Positions 1-10,221 of a DNA stretch of 64,000 bases are shown one piece after another. The stretch covers positions 1,736,001-1,800,000 of the forward strand of contig CM033402.1 of the NCBI GenBank assembly GCA_019426215.1, in the 5' to 3' direction. The translations under genes were made by a program, and so were the position numbers. Each line of letters begins with the position of its first letter. Within the stretch, counting starts at the first letter, position 1. The notes below the pieces were generated by a model. It saw only the letters and a list, made by a program, of their open reading frames with translations, did no database searches and was not told where the DNA came from. Source of the DNA: Buddleja alternifolia (lineage: Eukaryota; Streptophyta; Magnoliopsida; Lamiales; Scrophulariaceae).

Positions 1-1171
1 GAAAGAAGAATATAAAAGAACGATAAAGTTGCCTTTTCTTTTACTCTTCTTCAAAATACCCTATTAATTGTATGTTCATGAATGACAATAGTTTATAAGC
101 AAAACTTCAAAACTAAAAATGTGGACTATATCATTAACCATTAGGTAGGACACCAACATGCCACTATATCTAATAGGTGAAAGTAAGTTGTAAAAGATCT
201 GATTTAAAACAAATGTACAAAATTTGATAAATCTATTAGCTAATCTAATTGGGGGAAGTAAGTTATAAAAGATCTTATCCAAAACAAGTGTACAAAATTT
301 GATCAATAAATTAGCTAAAAGAAATCTTAGTAGACTTGGCACAACCAATCATTCTAAAGAATAATAAACACATGTTTGAACATTCTGTTGTCCTTCATCT
401 AAATTAAAATTAATTAGGCTGTTCATTATTTTTGTTTTTAATTAATTATATAGATATTGATTTATTGAGAAAGTTGAGTATCATTATAAAAGCATAAAAA
501 ATAAACAAAATTATAGTACCTAAAAATATTATATAGAGCATATACACATATATAATGATATATTCTTGGATATTTTAAAATATTTATTCCAATTTGCGTG
601 TATCTTGTGTTCCGTCCATCAAACAGGTGCAAAACAAGTGTCATTCATCCTTATACATATGTATATAATTTAAGAAAAAAATATAAATATGTGACTTGGA
701 ATACAAGATGAAACACAAAATCAGAATAAAAGGTCTAATTCAATTTTTGGAAGTGTAAACTAAAATTTTAATAATACACATCATTTTTATTTTTTTTTTG
801 CTTTTTTAATCTTTTATTCTCTTTATGGATTAACTTAATTTTCATATTTCGTTAATTAGACACCCATTAACTCTTTCATAATTTTTTATTTTGTACTACA
901 TATCAAAGATAAATGTGCACGGATATTTAAATTATATCATGTATACTATAGGGAGTGTTTGGATAAGTTTATTTTGAAGAGCTTATAAACTCTTAATCTT
1001 GAAAGATAATTTCGGAGCTTATAAACTCCCCCTTAAAAAATAAGCTTTTAAAGTATTTGAATAAAATAAATTTCAACAACATATAAGATGTTATCACGTT
1101 TGGCAAAAATGAGTACTTATTAGCTATTTTTAGTATATCAATAACCAAAAATATGTGCCATTATTAATAAC
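1..1171. repeat. Duplicated segment, copy A part 1
   Basis: This stretch matches 16240-17418 in the same orientation, nearly base for base with small indels, up to the shared text around 'aaccaaaaatatgtgcca'. Short open frames here are not credible as genes. They are built from a tandem repeat and have no recognisable domain. The match breaks where a LINE fragment begins in this copy. Together with parts 2 to 5 it shows that copy A is collinear with a copy B further right. Confidence 0.85.
178..328. repeat. Two-copy tandem repeat of about 75 bp
   Basis: Two imperfect copies start at about 180 and 255. Both carry 'gaaagtaagttgtaaaagat' or 'gaagtaagttataaaagatc' followed by 'tgtacaaaatttgat'. 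The same two-copy structure occurs in copy B at about 16420-16560, so the tandem repeat predates the larger duplication. Confidence 0.7.
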
Positions 1172-1184
1172 ATTCCACATTAAT

Positions 1185-2925
1185 AACTTCCAACCTGAGC
1201 GCCCAGGCTAATTCAAGGCCTCTTATGATGGCATGAACCTCAGTCTCAAGGGGGGCTTTTGTTGCACTTTGTTCTGAAAAGCCACGGACCCAACATCCTC
1301 ACTCATCTCGATCGGATGACACCACCTATGGCAGCCCAAGTTAGCACCATCTTGTCGAACAACGCCATCAACATCGATAGTATAGGACCCGGTTTTAGGT
1401 TTAATTTCCCATCCCATGTGAACCTCCTCGAGTGCACCTTCCGGATTTATTTTACTCAAGCGACAAGCCTAACAACAAAATATTCCAATGTGCGTGAGAG
1501 GAATAAAAGGCTCCAAGTCTTCCTCGTCATGTAGCACCCGATTACGTTCCTGCCAAAGGAAAAAGTGTTAGGGATGGTAGCATCAGAGTACGAAGAATAA
1601 ACAAGAAATAATAAATCAAAGCCTAAACATGAAGATGAAAAATACGAGAATTTTAACGTGGTTCGGCATAACTTGCCTACATCCACAAGCTAACTTAGAC
1701 TACATTTTTATTTCTCAATGAGTGAATCAATGAATTACAAGTGGAGTTCTCATATTTATAATGGTGGAGAAGTCTAAAACCCTAACAAATTAGGAAAACT
1801 ATCCTAATTAATAAAGGGAATAATTCCTAAACACAATAGAAAATAATAATCATACTAGGATTCAAATATGCCAAAATCCGCCAACTTGCACCCCAAGACA
1901 AGAATTCTCGCCAAAACACGCATACAGCCGCGCACATCCGCGCCTGGGCCCCCCTGCTGGCGCCTGGGGCCACTGGCCCCTCGCATGGGCACTGCTGGCC
2001 CCGCTTCTAGGTGCCCCCGCCAGCGCCTGGCACTGCTCCGATCCGTTTTTTGACTCCTTTGCGATTCCGGTCTATTCCAACCCTTATTTCAACCCCGGGT
2101 CTACCCCGACCTATCTAGACACTATTTTGGCTCTTCTTCTTGACCATATTTTGATCTGACTCCACCAAACCCATCAGAAAGAGTGTGATAAGTAAAAGTA
2201 ATTATATCCCAATGCAGATCAAAAACATACTGCTCGTGTTCATTGCCACGTTCAGATTGATCCAATTCGTAAGTGGCATCGCGAAGAAGGAAGGCCCTAT
2301 GGTGACGAGTGTGGAGAAGATGTTGCCAAATGTTCGCGACCCAAGGACAATCCCGAACCAAATGTAAAGTGGACTCTTGCGGGAAAGGGACAGTCTGGGC
2401 TAATGGGAATACCCCTACGGGAAAGGGTTTGGTAAGTCAATACATAAGCGATAGTAGCGAGCTAACCAAAGCAAAAATTTACGCCGATGTGCAACACGAA
2501 CGTTCCATAGCCGTTTCCAAGCTCCTTGTTCCCGTTCTCGATCATCGAGGGAGCTTCCGTTTAGTGAGAAAGTTATAAGTACTCTTACTGTTGTAAGTCC
2601 CGGTACTGTTCGAAAATTTCCAAATGGGGGTTAATTAAAGCCAAATCAGCGAGGATGTCGGGTTCAAGTCCCGTGAGTTCGTCCCTCAAAATCTGACCTA
2701 TAGCTCTGAATAGGGGCACTAAAGTCGTGATCCGGCGGTCTCCAACGGGAGCGCCATTCATCTTGCCAAAATCAAATCGTTTTTCCATCGCCCACTAATT
2801 CCAACGCAATCCTTTCTCGATGATTGGTAAGGCAGTTTGGATACTTCTCCACATGTGTGATGTGGCTGAACGAGCTCGGGCACGCGTACGATAGACATAC
2901 TTATGCCGCATGACTTGTACCCATA
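1185..2925 (-). pseudogene. Degenerate LINE (non-LTR) pol fragment
   Basis: Read on the minus strand from about 2925 down. The early part has a stretch ending in GLRW and, in a neighbouring frame, VGDGKTI followed by a stop and FWQDEW, typical of plant LINE pol downstream of the reverse transcriptase. At 2361-2122 comes DCPWVANIWQHLL, as in the zf-RVT zinc-binding domain. At 1540-1185 there is WQERN and a C-terminal RNase H-like segment with ETEVHAIIRGLELA. Several frameshifts and stops (for example TAG after the text FCC) break the frame. The 5' part carrying the reverse transcriptase core is missing, and no poly(A) tail is visible. The copia solo LTR at 1566-2176 splits it. Assignment to the plant L1-like group rests on the zf-RVT plus RNase H order. 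Confidence 0.7.
1566..2176 (-). mobile_element. Solo LTR (copia-like) inside the LINE fragment
   Basis: The element starts 'tgttagggatgg' and ends 'aaacccatca' (TG..CA). It is flanked by aaaag (1561-1565) and gaaag (2177-2181), a target-site duplication with one mismatch. It contains 'aattttaacgtggttcgg', a phrase common in plant copia LTRs, and a GC-rich stretch at 1925-2040. The LINE frame is found on both sides, which supports the boundaries. No internal retrotransposon region is present. The LINE runs on the minus strand, and the LTR orientation is inferred as minus. Confidence 0.65.
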
Positions 2926-2926
2926 T

Positions 2927-3190
2927 TTTGTTAAAGGTTAGTACACTTGTATTTATTGTTACTATTTTTGTTACTATAAATATGTATTCATATTTTTAGT
3001 ATAACATACACATAGTACATACAACCACATAATACAAAAGCAATAAAAATGTCAGGTAATCAATATTACCAATATATATATGTACTTTAATGCAAGTGGA
3101 ACAAATATGAGTTTCTTATCCGATATATAATACATTGGATACAAATGTGTGGGTAAGAATGAAATATTTGACAAGTAGAGATAGTATATT
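2927..3190. repeat. Duplicated segment, copy A part 2
   Basis: This part matches 17940-18215 in copy B ('ggttagtacacttgtattta' and onward to 'ttactttcttg'). The copy B version is itself a tandem of two related units. The junction 'attttgttaaaggttagtac' here is an uninterrupted version of the site into which the MULE at 18337 inserted. Confidence 0.75.
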
Positions 3191-3263
3191 ACTTTCTTGT
3201 GTAGGTATAAATTTTATAAAAATACCGCAAAAATCGGATTGTGTGCACCCCTAATTAGCGGTA

Positions 3264-3745
3264 TTTACAAAGATATTATTATGAACCCACTTGATCAATA
3301 TGACATCAGCAACCGTAACATTATTGTACCTTTAAAAGGGAAAACACTTGTATACACCGGGTCTTGGGCCCTACTTGTGCACCTTGTGGATGTGATTAAT
3401 ACACATTACTTATTTTATTTTTTTAGATTAAAAAACAAGTAATGTGTATTAATTATATCCACATGGTGCATAGATAGGGCCCAAAACCCGATTTATAAAA
3501 GAATGAGTGAAAAAAAATGTACCACTTGCCAGCTCTTAGTATAATCTATCTCAACCTCGCCGTCCAATATTGGAAATTCATCTATACATATTTAGTTTCA
3601 TTAAAATTGTCCATTGTTAACATTTAGTAACATGTTTGTCTTTCATTGATTTACTAAGATGCTTGTTTCTAATATCATGAGTAGGGCATTAGAAACTTAT
3701 AATTCTCTGTCAAAGGGCTATCCAAAGTCCACCTTTCTTGACCAA
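3264..3745. repeat. Duplicated segment, copy A part 3
   Basis: This part matches 32754-33078 ('acaaagatattattatgaac' to 'cacctttcttgacca'). Copy A carries an extra foldback MITE at 3339-3500 that is missing from copy B. In copy B the match is cut at 33078 by the left LTR of the Tnt1-like copia element. Confidence 0.8.
3339..3500. mobile_element. Foldback MITE, superfamily unknown
   Basis: Two arms of about 70 bp form a near-perfect inverted repeat around a short loop near 3420. One arm runs from 'acttgtatacaccgggtctt' through 'gatgtgattaatacacatta'. The other is its reverse complement ending 'gggcccaaaacccg'. The corresponding site in copy B (about 32825) is empty. A relative lies at 21218-21390. 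The target-site duplication could not be fixed. Confidence 0.65.
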
Positions 3746-4279
3746 GATGCCAATTAAACTTAAACACCGCAAAAGAGTTTAAACCTGTAATCTTGCTTTT
3801 GACATTGTGCGTATGAGACCTTGAACGTGAGTCTTCTTCAGATCGTTTGGCGGTCATGTATGTCAGACCTCTTAAGGTTAGTGCACGCTAGACCATTTTG
3901 GGTCATGCATGTTACACCTTCTCCTTTAATCTTTTTCAAGTTTTATGGGGGGTCATTTCATCTTAGACTCTTATCATATTGTGATATGTAATTGATCAAT
4001 TTGGGTCATATATGTTAGACCTATCTTTTTCACATTTTTTGGGAGGTCATTACATGTCAGACTCTTATCATATTGATGCAGTTCAATTTTTAGACTAAGA
4101 AATCATATAATCAAATACGATTTATACGTTGAATAACTAAAAATATTGTACTAAATAGTTAAAGAACACTTGAATATAAGAAATATGTAGAGGAAGATAT
4201 TTATTGATTTTTTTGAGAGAGAATACAAGAGATGTGTGATTTTTTGCTTCCAAGTGAATGTAAAATACAAAACTGGGTG
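3746..4279. repeat. Duplicated segment, copy A part 4
   Basis: This part matches 63300-63795 in copy B ('gagtcttcttcagatcgttt' to 'gtgaatgtaaaatac'). It contains two degenerate units of about 110 bp built on 'gggtcatrcatgttagacct' and 'agactcttatcatattg'. No credible coding region was seen. Confidence 0.8.
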
Positions 4280-4284
4280 TCTTT

Positions 4285-6498
4285 TGTTGGGATTGCGTGG
4301 TCCAACCCCTGGGATGCCCGTCGTAGCAGAAGCACGAATTTCAAAATTTAATGAAAATGCGAGGCATCCCCAAATTAGGGCTAGGCAGACATGGTACCAT
4401 CGGATTCAAAAACTCACAAAAGAGAGTTATCACGTGTTTACCTCTTGAAAAACAAAAACCGTAACGTCTTTTTATGAAACTCCTTGCTACACCTCTCCGA
4501 ATTGATTTGCTCTAGCGCACCAAGTGTTGCGCCTCTAAGTTTATTCACACCTTAGTTCGTACCCTCGATTATATCCACCAGTGCTAGCTAAGAGAATATC
4601 GAATTTCGGCTTATGAGAAAAGGGTAGGAATATATTTTTGGTATTTTTCATACTCAACACAAGAAGAATGACTTGTGAAAGAGGTGGAAGAGAAAAGGAG
4701 AAAAAATTCACACAAACCCCAACTCAAAGTAGGCGTGTAACAAGTGAATTCATTAGCTTAGAATAAAAACAATACACACACATATATATATATATATAGA
4801 GTCCACAAGGAGTGAAACCCTAATAACATATACACATACACACACGCCACTTTCCTGACATAGTAGGCGTGTATATGTATAAATATATATGTATATCTTT
4901 TTGATTTCTTTCCCCTTTATTTTTTTTCCTCCTTAGTTAATTAGATCCACTAATTAACAAACAAGATCTTTCCATATATTTGAGATCCTTCCCAAATATA
5001 TAAGATCTATCCAAATATGATCCTTCCATATGATTAGTTAACTAATTAAATAAATAGATCTTACCATATACACAATATCTATCCTAATATATTTTAAAGA
5101 TTTTTCCATATAATTAGTCATCTAATTAATTAGAATAGATCCTACCAAATATATTATAAGATATATTAAACATATATATATATATACACACACACATAGA
5201 CTTGGTGAACAAGATATAATCCTCCACCAAATCTATACATGTACACGCCCATACGTGTATCAATATATTATATATATATTTATTTTCTCTTTCACATATT
5301 AATTAATTAGTCCATCAATTAGTTAGTCTTTCCCAATTTAATATTTCAATATTAAATCATGAGACTATTATTAATTAAGATCACTTAATTAAGTTATTCC
5401 TTTTGCCCTATTAATTAATTCCAATTAATTAATCTCTCCATTAATTCACAAAGAATTAACCAGCCAATAAGTACTACACTAAGTTAAGTGTGTGACCCCT
5501 TAGACTCATTAACAAGCTAGCAATAAGTCCTCCTATAGGCTAGATTAACTATTCATAATAATTAACTAGGCCTTGGATTAACTTTACCAATTAACCCAAG
5601 GCACCTATCGGTCGTGGTTCGATATCTAGCAATGTCTCCATGACTTCTTAGATATTAATGATGAAAAGCAAACCTATCCAGATTTTGATTTTCATATGAG
5701 TAGAATCCTTCCATCTTTTTCCCGTCTAAGGTTTAGGGTTTGGCGACGGTTGAAACCCTAGTAGCCTCGAAAACTATGACTATGTTGGTTCCACTAATGA
5801 TCCGGTCTTCCAAACAAGGATCACCAATCCCTTTTATAAGACTATGCTCTGGCCAGAGACTTTTATCGATCATTCAGCTCTCCACAACAACATAAAAAAT
5901 GCCAGTCTATAAGCCCTGGATGGATCCCTTGATGACTGCCATATGTTTCGCTATACTATCAGACTATACCCAACATACATGCCGTATGACTCTCCTGGAG
6001 TGCACGTGCATAGTGGATAGTGCCATTTCCAATGACATCTCAGGTCTAGGGACTAATCTCACTCTACGAAACCTAAGGACTCCAAGTTCGACATCACCAA
6101 CGAGGAATCCTTGCGTGTTCAATTCCATACTTCCCTAAAACATGAATCTTCGTGTATGTATTGACTCGCCGGCCATTGACAATGGAACACTTCAATCTCT
6201 AATAAGAGTTACACACACGAACAAGTCTTGACGAGGCCAGTGATATCCCACATCTCACAGTCTCTATGACTTGGAACATGTTTTAGGATTACGGTCTTTG
6301 AGAGCGTTCCATCAGTATCCAGACTGCTCACCTAACCATATGTAATCTATGAGATATTTATCTATACTAACATAAGTAATCGACAATAAAGAAGTATACC
6401 GAAACAGGTTTGATACGATATAAATGATAAAACTGTCATAGTGTTTATGATCTAGTGTTCAAGCCAACAAGTGGCTCGCCGGGCATACAACACTATCA
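4285..6498 (-). mobile_element. Solo LTR of 2.2 kb (copia-like) in copy A
   Basis: The ends are 'tgttgggattgcg' and 'acactatca' (TG..CA), with a perfect 5 bp target-site duplication TCTTT at 4280-4284 and 6499-6503. Copy B has the uninterrupted site 'gggtgtcttttggtattt' at about 63787. Minus orientation is inferred because the end CAATCCCAACA read on that strand resembles the end of the copia LTR at 38976-40491. No internal domain is present, so it is a solo LTR left by recombination. Open frames inside, such as 5899-6138, have no recognisable product. Confidence 0.75.
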
Positions 6499-6503
6499 TC
6501 TTT

Positions 6504-6690
6504 TGGTATTTAAAGGGCCTAATGGCCCATTTTCCTAGTCTAGGGGGGGGGGGGGGGAGGATATGTGGATCATATTCCCTTTTTTTAGGGTAATTTTCAG
6601 CTATCCTTTGAGCATTTTTATTTAGCTATCCTTTGAGCCTGCCTTCCAACTTCTAGCTATCTTCTTATGCTATCCATGAGCTTGATCAAC
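6504..6690. repeat. Duplicated segment, copy A part 5
   Basis: This part matches 63798-64000 ('ggtatttaaagggcctaat' through 'agctatcctttgagc'). It carries a poly-G run at about 6543-6558, and copy B has a longer one at 63857-63877. The homology reaches the right edge of the window, so the duplication probably continues beyond it. Confidence 0.75.
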
Positions 6691-7430
6691 ATGTTTCTTT
6701 CTTTCTTATATCATGAACTTCTATATTGGGCCTTCGTCTAGATCTTCCTTGTAATTTTCGATTATTATTTTGGTCCAATTAGCAGTATGTTGTTAGGGCC
6801 AATTTATTTCAAGCCGAATTGGAAAAAGGTGTGATTTATGACCGTATCATAAGTCCCCATATTCCTGAGAGTTTGAAAGAAGTTCAAAGTCTCGAGAGTA
6901 TAATTAGTGTGCAGGCCTTGAACTAGCTTTCTGGGTCATTCTGCCAGCTGACTCGTGAGCTATCCTCTTCTTTATTCATCATGATGATATCATTTCCTCA
7001 TGATAAGCATAAGAAAGTTTTGCTGTTGAGATAGGATGATCTTAGGAAAAGGCTCCTGAGGAAGATTGTCAACAAATTCTCCTACTGTATAAAGGGGTTC
7101 GCTTTGTTGGATGTCAATTACAAATGCCATCATTATGCTTTCTTATAGTCCCCCAAGGTTTAGGGGACGTTGGTGTTGTGAGTGATGTTGACGGGAGAGC
7201 TGTTGAGCTTGCTGTTAAGTATCTCCTTTTGGATACGAATCCGAGCGTGTCTTGATTTTCGTTTGATCTTTGTTTCCAACATCTTTATTTTTGAAGAGGC
7301 GTGAAGAGCTTTCTTCTCTTCTCCATTTTTATTTTTTTACATCTCTTCGGCTACCTGCATGTTAGCTGCAAGTATTGCCTAGTTTTTTAACTGGATTTTT
7401 TTTTAGTAATGCTTAATTCTTTCACAGGGC
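6691..7430. other. No recognised gene
   Basis: Only short, broken frames are present. A plus-strand stretch near 7015-7140 reads for about 40 codons without a domain I recognise. It may be decayed transposon DNA linked to the gypsy fragment to its right, but nothing visible proves this. Confidence 0.4.
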
Positions 7431-7672
7431 TTTCTTTTTAGAACTTGGCCTTTCGCTCCTGGTTTGCCCGACCTTTCGTACACAGAATTTTTAGTTTTAG
7501 AAGCCGGCCTTTCGCTCTTGGGTTGTCCGGCCATTCGCACACAAGACTTTTATTTTTAGAACTCGATCTTTCGCTCTTTGGTTGCCCGACCTTTCGCACA
7601 CAAGACTTTTATTTTTAGAACTTGGCCTTTAGTTCTCGGGTTAGCCGGCCTTTCGCACCAGGACTTTTTTAT
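7431..7672. repeat. Four tandem units of about 60 bp
   Basis: Four imperfect units repeat 'tttttagaacttggcctttc', then 'gcccgacctttcgcacacaa', then 'gacttttat'. They are flanked by a second direct repeat, 'attctttcacagggctt' on the left and 'gattctttcacaaggctt' on the right. They may belong to a decayed retrotransposon together with the gypsy fragment at 8073, but that link is an inference. Confidence 0.75.
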
Positions 7673-8072
7673 TAGTGCCTGATTCTTTCACAAGGCTTAT
7701 TTTATTTTATTCATTTCATATATGAGTATGCGTTCGTGTATGAATATGCAAGGATGCTCGAGTAGAAGTACATCAGATAGTTTTAGTAATTGATAAATAG
7801 AACATGAAACTAAACATTCACCAAGTCAAATAGGTCATAGTCAAATAAATAACAGATACTTCCATATTGCATTAACTTCAACATTGCACATCAAGATAAT
7901 CGAAATGAAACAATACAAATGATGAATAATTCAACTAATGCATTTAAACATCAAGAAGAAAACAAATAGAATTTAAAATCCTAGCACGAATTAAAGCAAC
8001 TAGACAGAGAAAGCAACAACTGACTTAGAAAGAGATAAAATGACTAACTTCTTTAAGCCTTCCTCTTTTCTC

Positions 8073-8788
8073 TTAGGTATAGAACTTTCTCGAAATCTGC
8101 ATGTTCCGAGGCCTTGACAGCTTCCTGCCGTCCACGTCTTCCATGATCTCTTTTCCTTTGGCCTCGGTGTCCTTGAACATGTCTACTTCCGTATTAGCAA
8201 CTCGTTCTTCGATTTTTATAGCTTCCATGTAGCACTTTCGAGATACGTGCTGATCACCCTTCATTTCCCCTACACCTTCCCCTACCGGGAACGTCATCTT
8301 CATGTAGTACGTCGAGATGACTGATTGAAATGCATTCAGAGTAGGCCTCCCCAATATGGCATTTTATGCTGACGGTGAGTTCACCACTATGAATTTGATC
8401 ATCCTAGTTTCTCTCCAAGGCTCGGTCCCCATGGACAACGGTAGTTGTATTTGTCCAAGGGTCGAACTACTTCTCTAGCAAAACCAAAGAGGGCAGTCTC
8501 CACTGGCTCCATCTTTATACCTCCCAGATCCATTTGTTTAAGTGCGAGGTTAAAAATTACATCCACCGAGCTCCCGCTATCAATAAATATTCGGCCCACA
8601 TCATAATTGGCAATGGTGTCCGTGATAACTAGTGCATCATGATGAGGACGATTAAGCATATGACAATCTGCCGGCCCAAACTGGATAAGCGGCTTGGTAT
8701 TCATAGTCGTTATCTCTAAGCAAGAAGGCTCCCGGAGAGCTCGGATGTGAGCTCGCCTACCTCTATGATTAATGTTTTTGAAGAACAG
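8073..8788 (-). pseudogene. Ty3/gypsy protease-region fragment
   Basis: On the minus strand, 8704-8470 reads through PHHDALVITD to FIDSGSSVDVIF, the aspartic-protease active site (DSG) of plant Ty3/gypsy Gag-Pol proteins, followed by LFGFAREVV. At about 8455 the frame shifts by one base. The next part (TRMIKFIVVNSPSA) runs into a TAA stop at about 8365. It continues as LGRPTLNAFQSVIST and GEMKGDQ, the usual sequence just after the protease. Nothing of reverse transcriptase or integrase follows, so this is an isolated, broken fragment. Family-level assignment is good. The lineage is not determined. Confidence 0.75.
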
Positions 8789-9277
8789 CTAACAAATACA
8801 TTATACAAGTAGTACTTGGTGACCGAATATTTGACACAAATCTAACCCGGCCATATTTCAATAAGCTTCCCATAATTCTTTCTTCAACATTTCTTTTTCT
8901 TCTTCTTCTTGTTTAGCAGTTCCGTAAAACCACCCAACATTCCACATGGCTTCTCCTCCATTGGTTTTTTGAGCTTTCTCTCTCCTTCTCCCTCTCTATA
9001 GTCCATATTGCTTTTCAATCACATTGAAGCGGGTTTTATCCAATATTCTTGCATAAATTCCAGGTAATTTTATTACACTTAATCAAATTGGGCCGGAACA
9101 AGAATCTTCTCAAATTTTCATTAGTAAATAGTAATAAAATTTTAGGAAAAAATTACTAAAAAAATCCTTAAAATATTATTTTTATATCCAAAAAAGTCAT
9201 GATAATATTTTTCAATCCATTTTAAAATCTGCATACAAGAAAACCATTTAACAAGTGAAAATAATTAAGTTCTCATT
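8789..9277. other. No recognised gene
   Basis: AT-rich sequence with a pyrimidine-rich run near 8885-8915 and 8990-9000. An ATG at 8948 opens only a short frame. No domain, repeat partner or RNA gene was seen. Confidence 0.4.
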
Positions 9278-9282
9278 TAAAG

Positions 9283-9862
9283 TGTCACACCCCGAGCTCA
9301 TGAGCCCGTTGGACCAGAGAAATCTCATCGAACTCACTGAGCGTAACCTTGAGTTGGACATTTGAACCACGACCCAAAATGGATATCCATTGTTACACTT
9401 GAATCCTAAGATTCTTTTTATAAATTATTCAATTTTGTTCATTTTCCCGATGTGGGACACTACAATCACCCCCCCCCCCCCTCGAGGAGTGACGGCGTCA
9501 TCGCGGCGTGACTCAGTCCAAGATCCGTCGTCTGGCGTCGGGACTCTAGACTATCATCGCATTTGTCTCGGACTATTCTTCATAGCGGATCCGAGAACCT
9601 CGGGCTACTTCATAGCAGATACCGAGATTTCATGTTGTAGCACCAAACTCCCAATTTCGGCTGATGAGTGACTCTGATACCATTTGTCACCCATGAGCCC
9701 GTTGGACTAGAGAAATTCCATCGAACCCACTGAACGTAACCTTGAGTTGGGCATTTGAACCACATCCCAAAATGAATATTCATTGTTACACTTGAATCTT
9801 AGGGTTGTCTTTATAAATTATTCAATTCTGTTCATTTTCCCGACGTACGATGGGACACTACA
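9283..9862 (-). mobile_element. Complete TRIM element
   Basis: This is a terminal-repeat retrotransposon in miniature. Two direct repeats of about 180 bp (9283-9464 and 9685-9862) start TGTC and end TACA. On the minus strand the 5' LTR is 9862-9685. Two bases later comes the primer-binding site TGGTATCAGAGT (9682-9671), complementary to initiator tRNA-Met. The short internal region has no coding capacity and ends in a purine tract of G residues (about 9483-9470) before the 3' LTR. A perfect 5 bp target-site duplication TAAAG flanks it (9278-9282 and 9863-9867). The LTRs differ by roughly a tenth of positions and some indels, so the insertion is old. It would need enzymes from another element to move. 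Confidence 0.85.
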
Positions 9863-9867
9863 TAAAG

Positions 9868-10183
9868 ACTTCAAATTGAAGCCACCACGTTAAGCACACC
9901 TGTACGTACTACATTAAAAAAAAAAAAAAACTCTTTAACTACAAAAAACTGAATAAGAGCTCCAATCCTTGTTTATGAAATCACACATTAAACAGACTTA
10001 TTATTACTTATCAAACACACACTCACACACATGATTACTGCATGATGTAATTAAGGATACAACACTAATTAAGGACAATATATATCACACACTCAATTGT
10101 CCTTGCATTATTATTACATAACACACACACACACGTATGATTATTACTGCAACGATGCAACTTATTGATTAAGGATACAACAC

Positions 10184-10186
<3 letters not shown>
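9868..10186. other. Terpene synthase 3' flank, no gene
   Basis: AT-rich sequence with CA-rich microsatellites (about 10018-10032 and 10120-10134). On the minus strand 'aatcaataag' at about 10161-10170 is a possible, weak polyadenylation signal for the terpene synthase. Confidence 0.4.
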
Positions 10187-10214
<28 letters not shown>

Positions 10215-10215
10215 C
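10187..10215. repeat. (AT)n microsatellite
   Basis: About 14 uninterrupted TA units directly downstream of the terpene synthase stop codon, in its 3' untranslated region if transcription extends that far. Confidence 0.9.
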
Positions 10216-10221
10216 ATCACA

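Noticed and set aside
76..348. 90-codon minus-strand frame, with a similar one at 16299-16607
   Set aside because: It is produced by the 75 bp tandem repeat in AT-rich DNA, with no domain or splice context. Its conservation between copies follows from the duplication.
9469..9481. C run as a sequencing artefact
   Set aside because: It lies exactly where a purine tract is expected on the minus strand of the TRIM, so it has a structural explanation. Its exact length may still be inaccurate.
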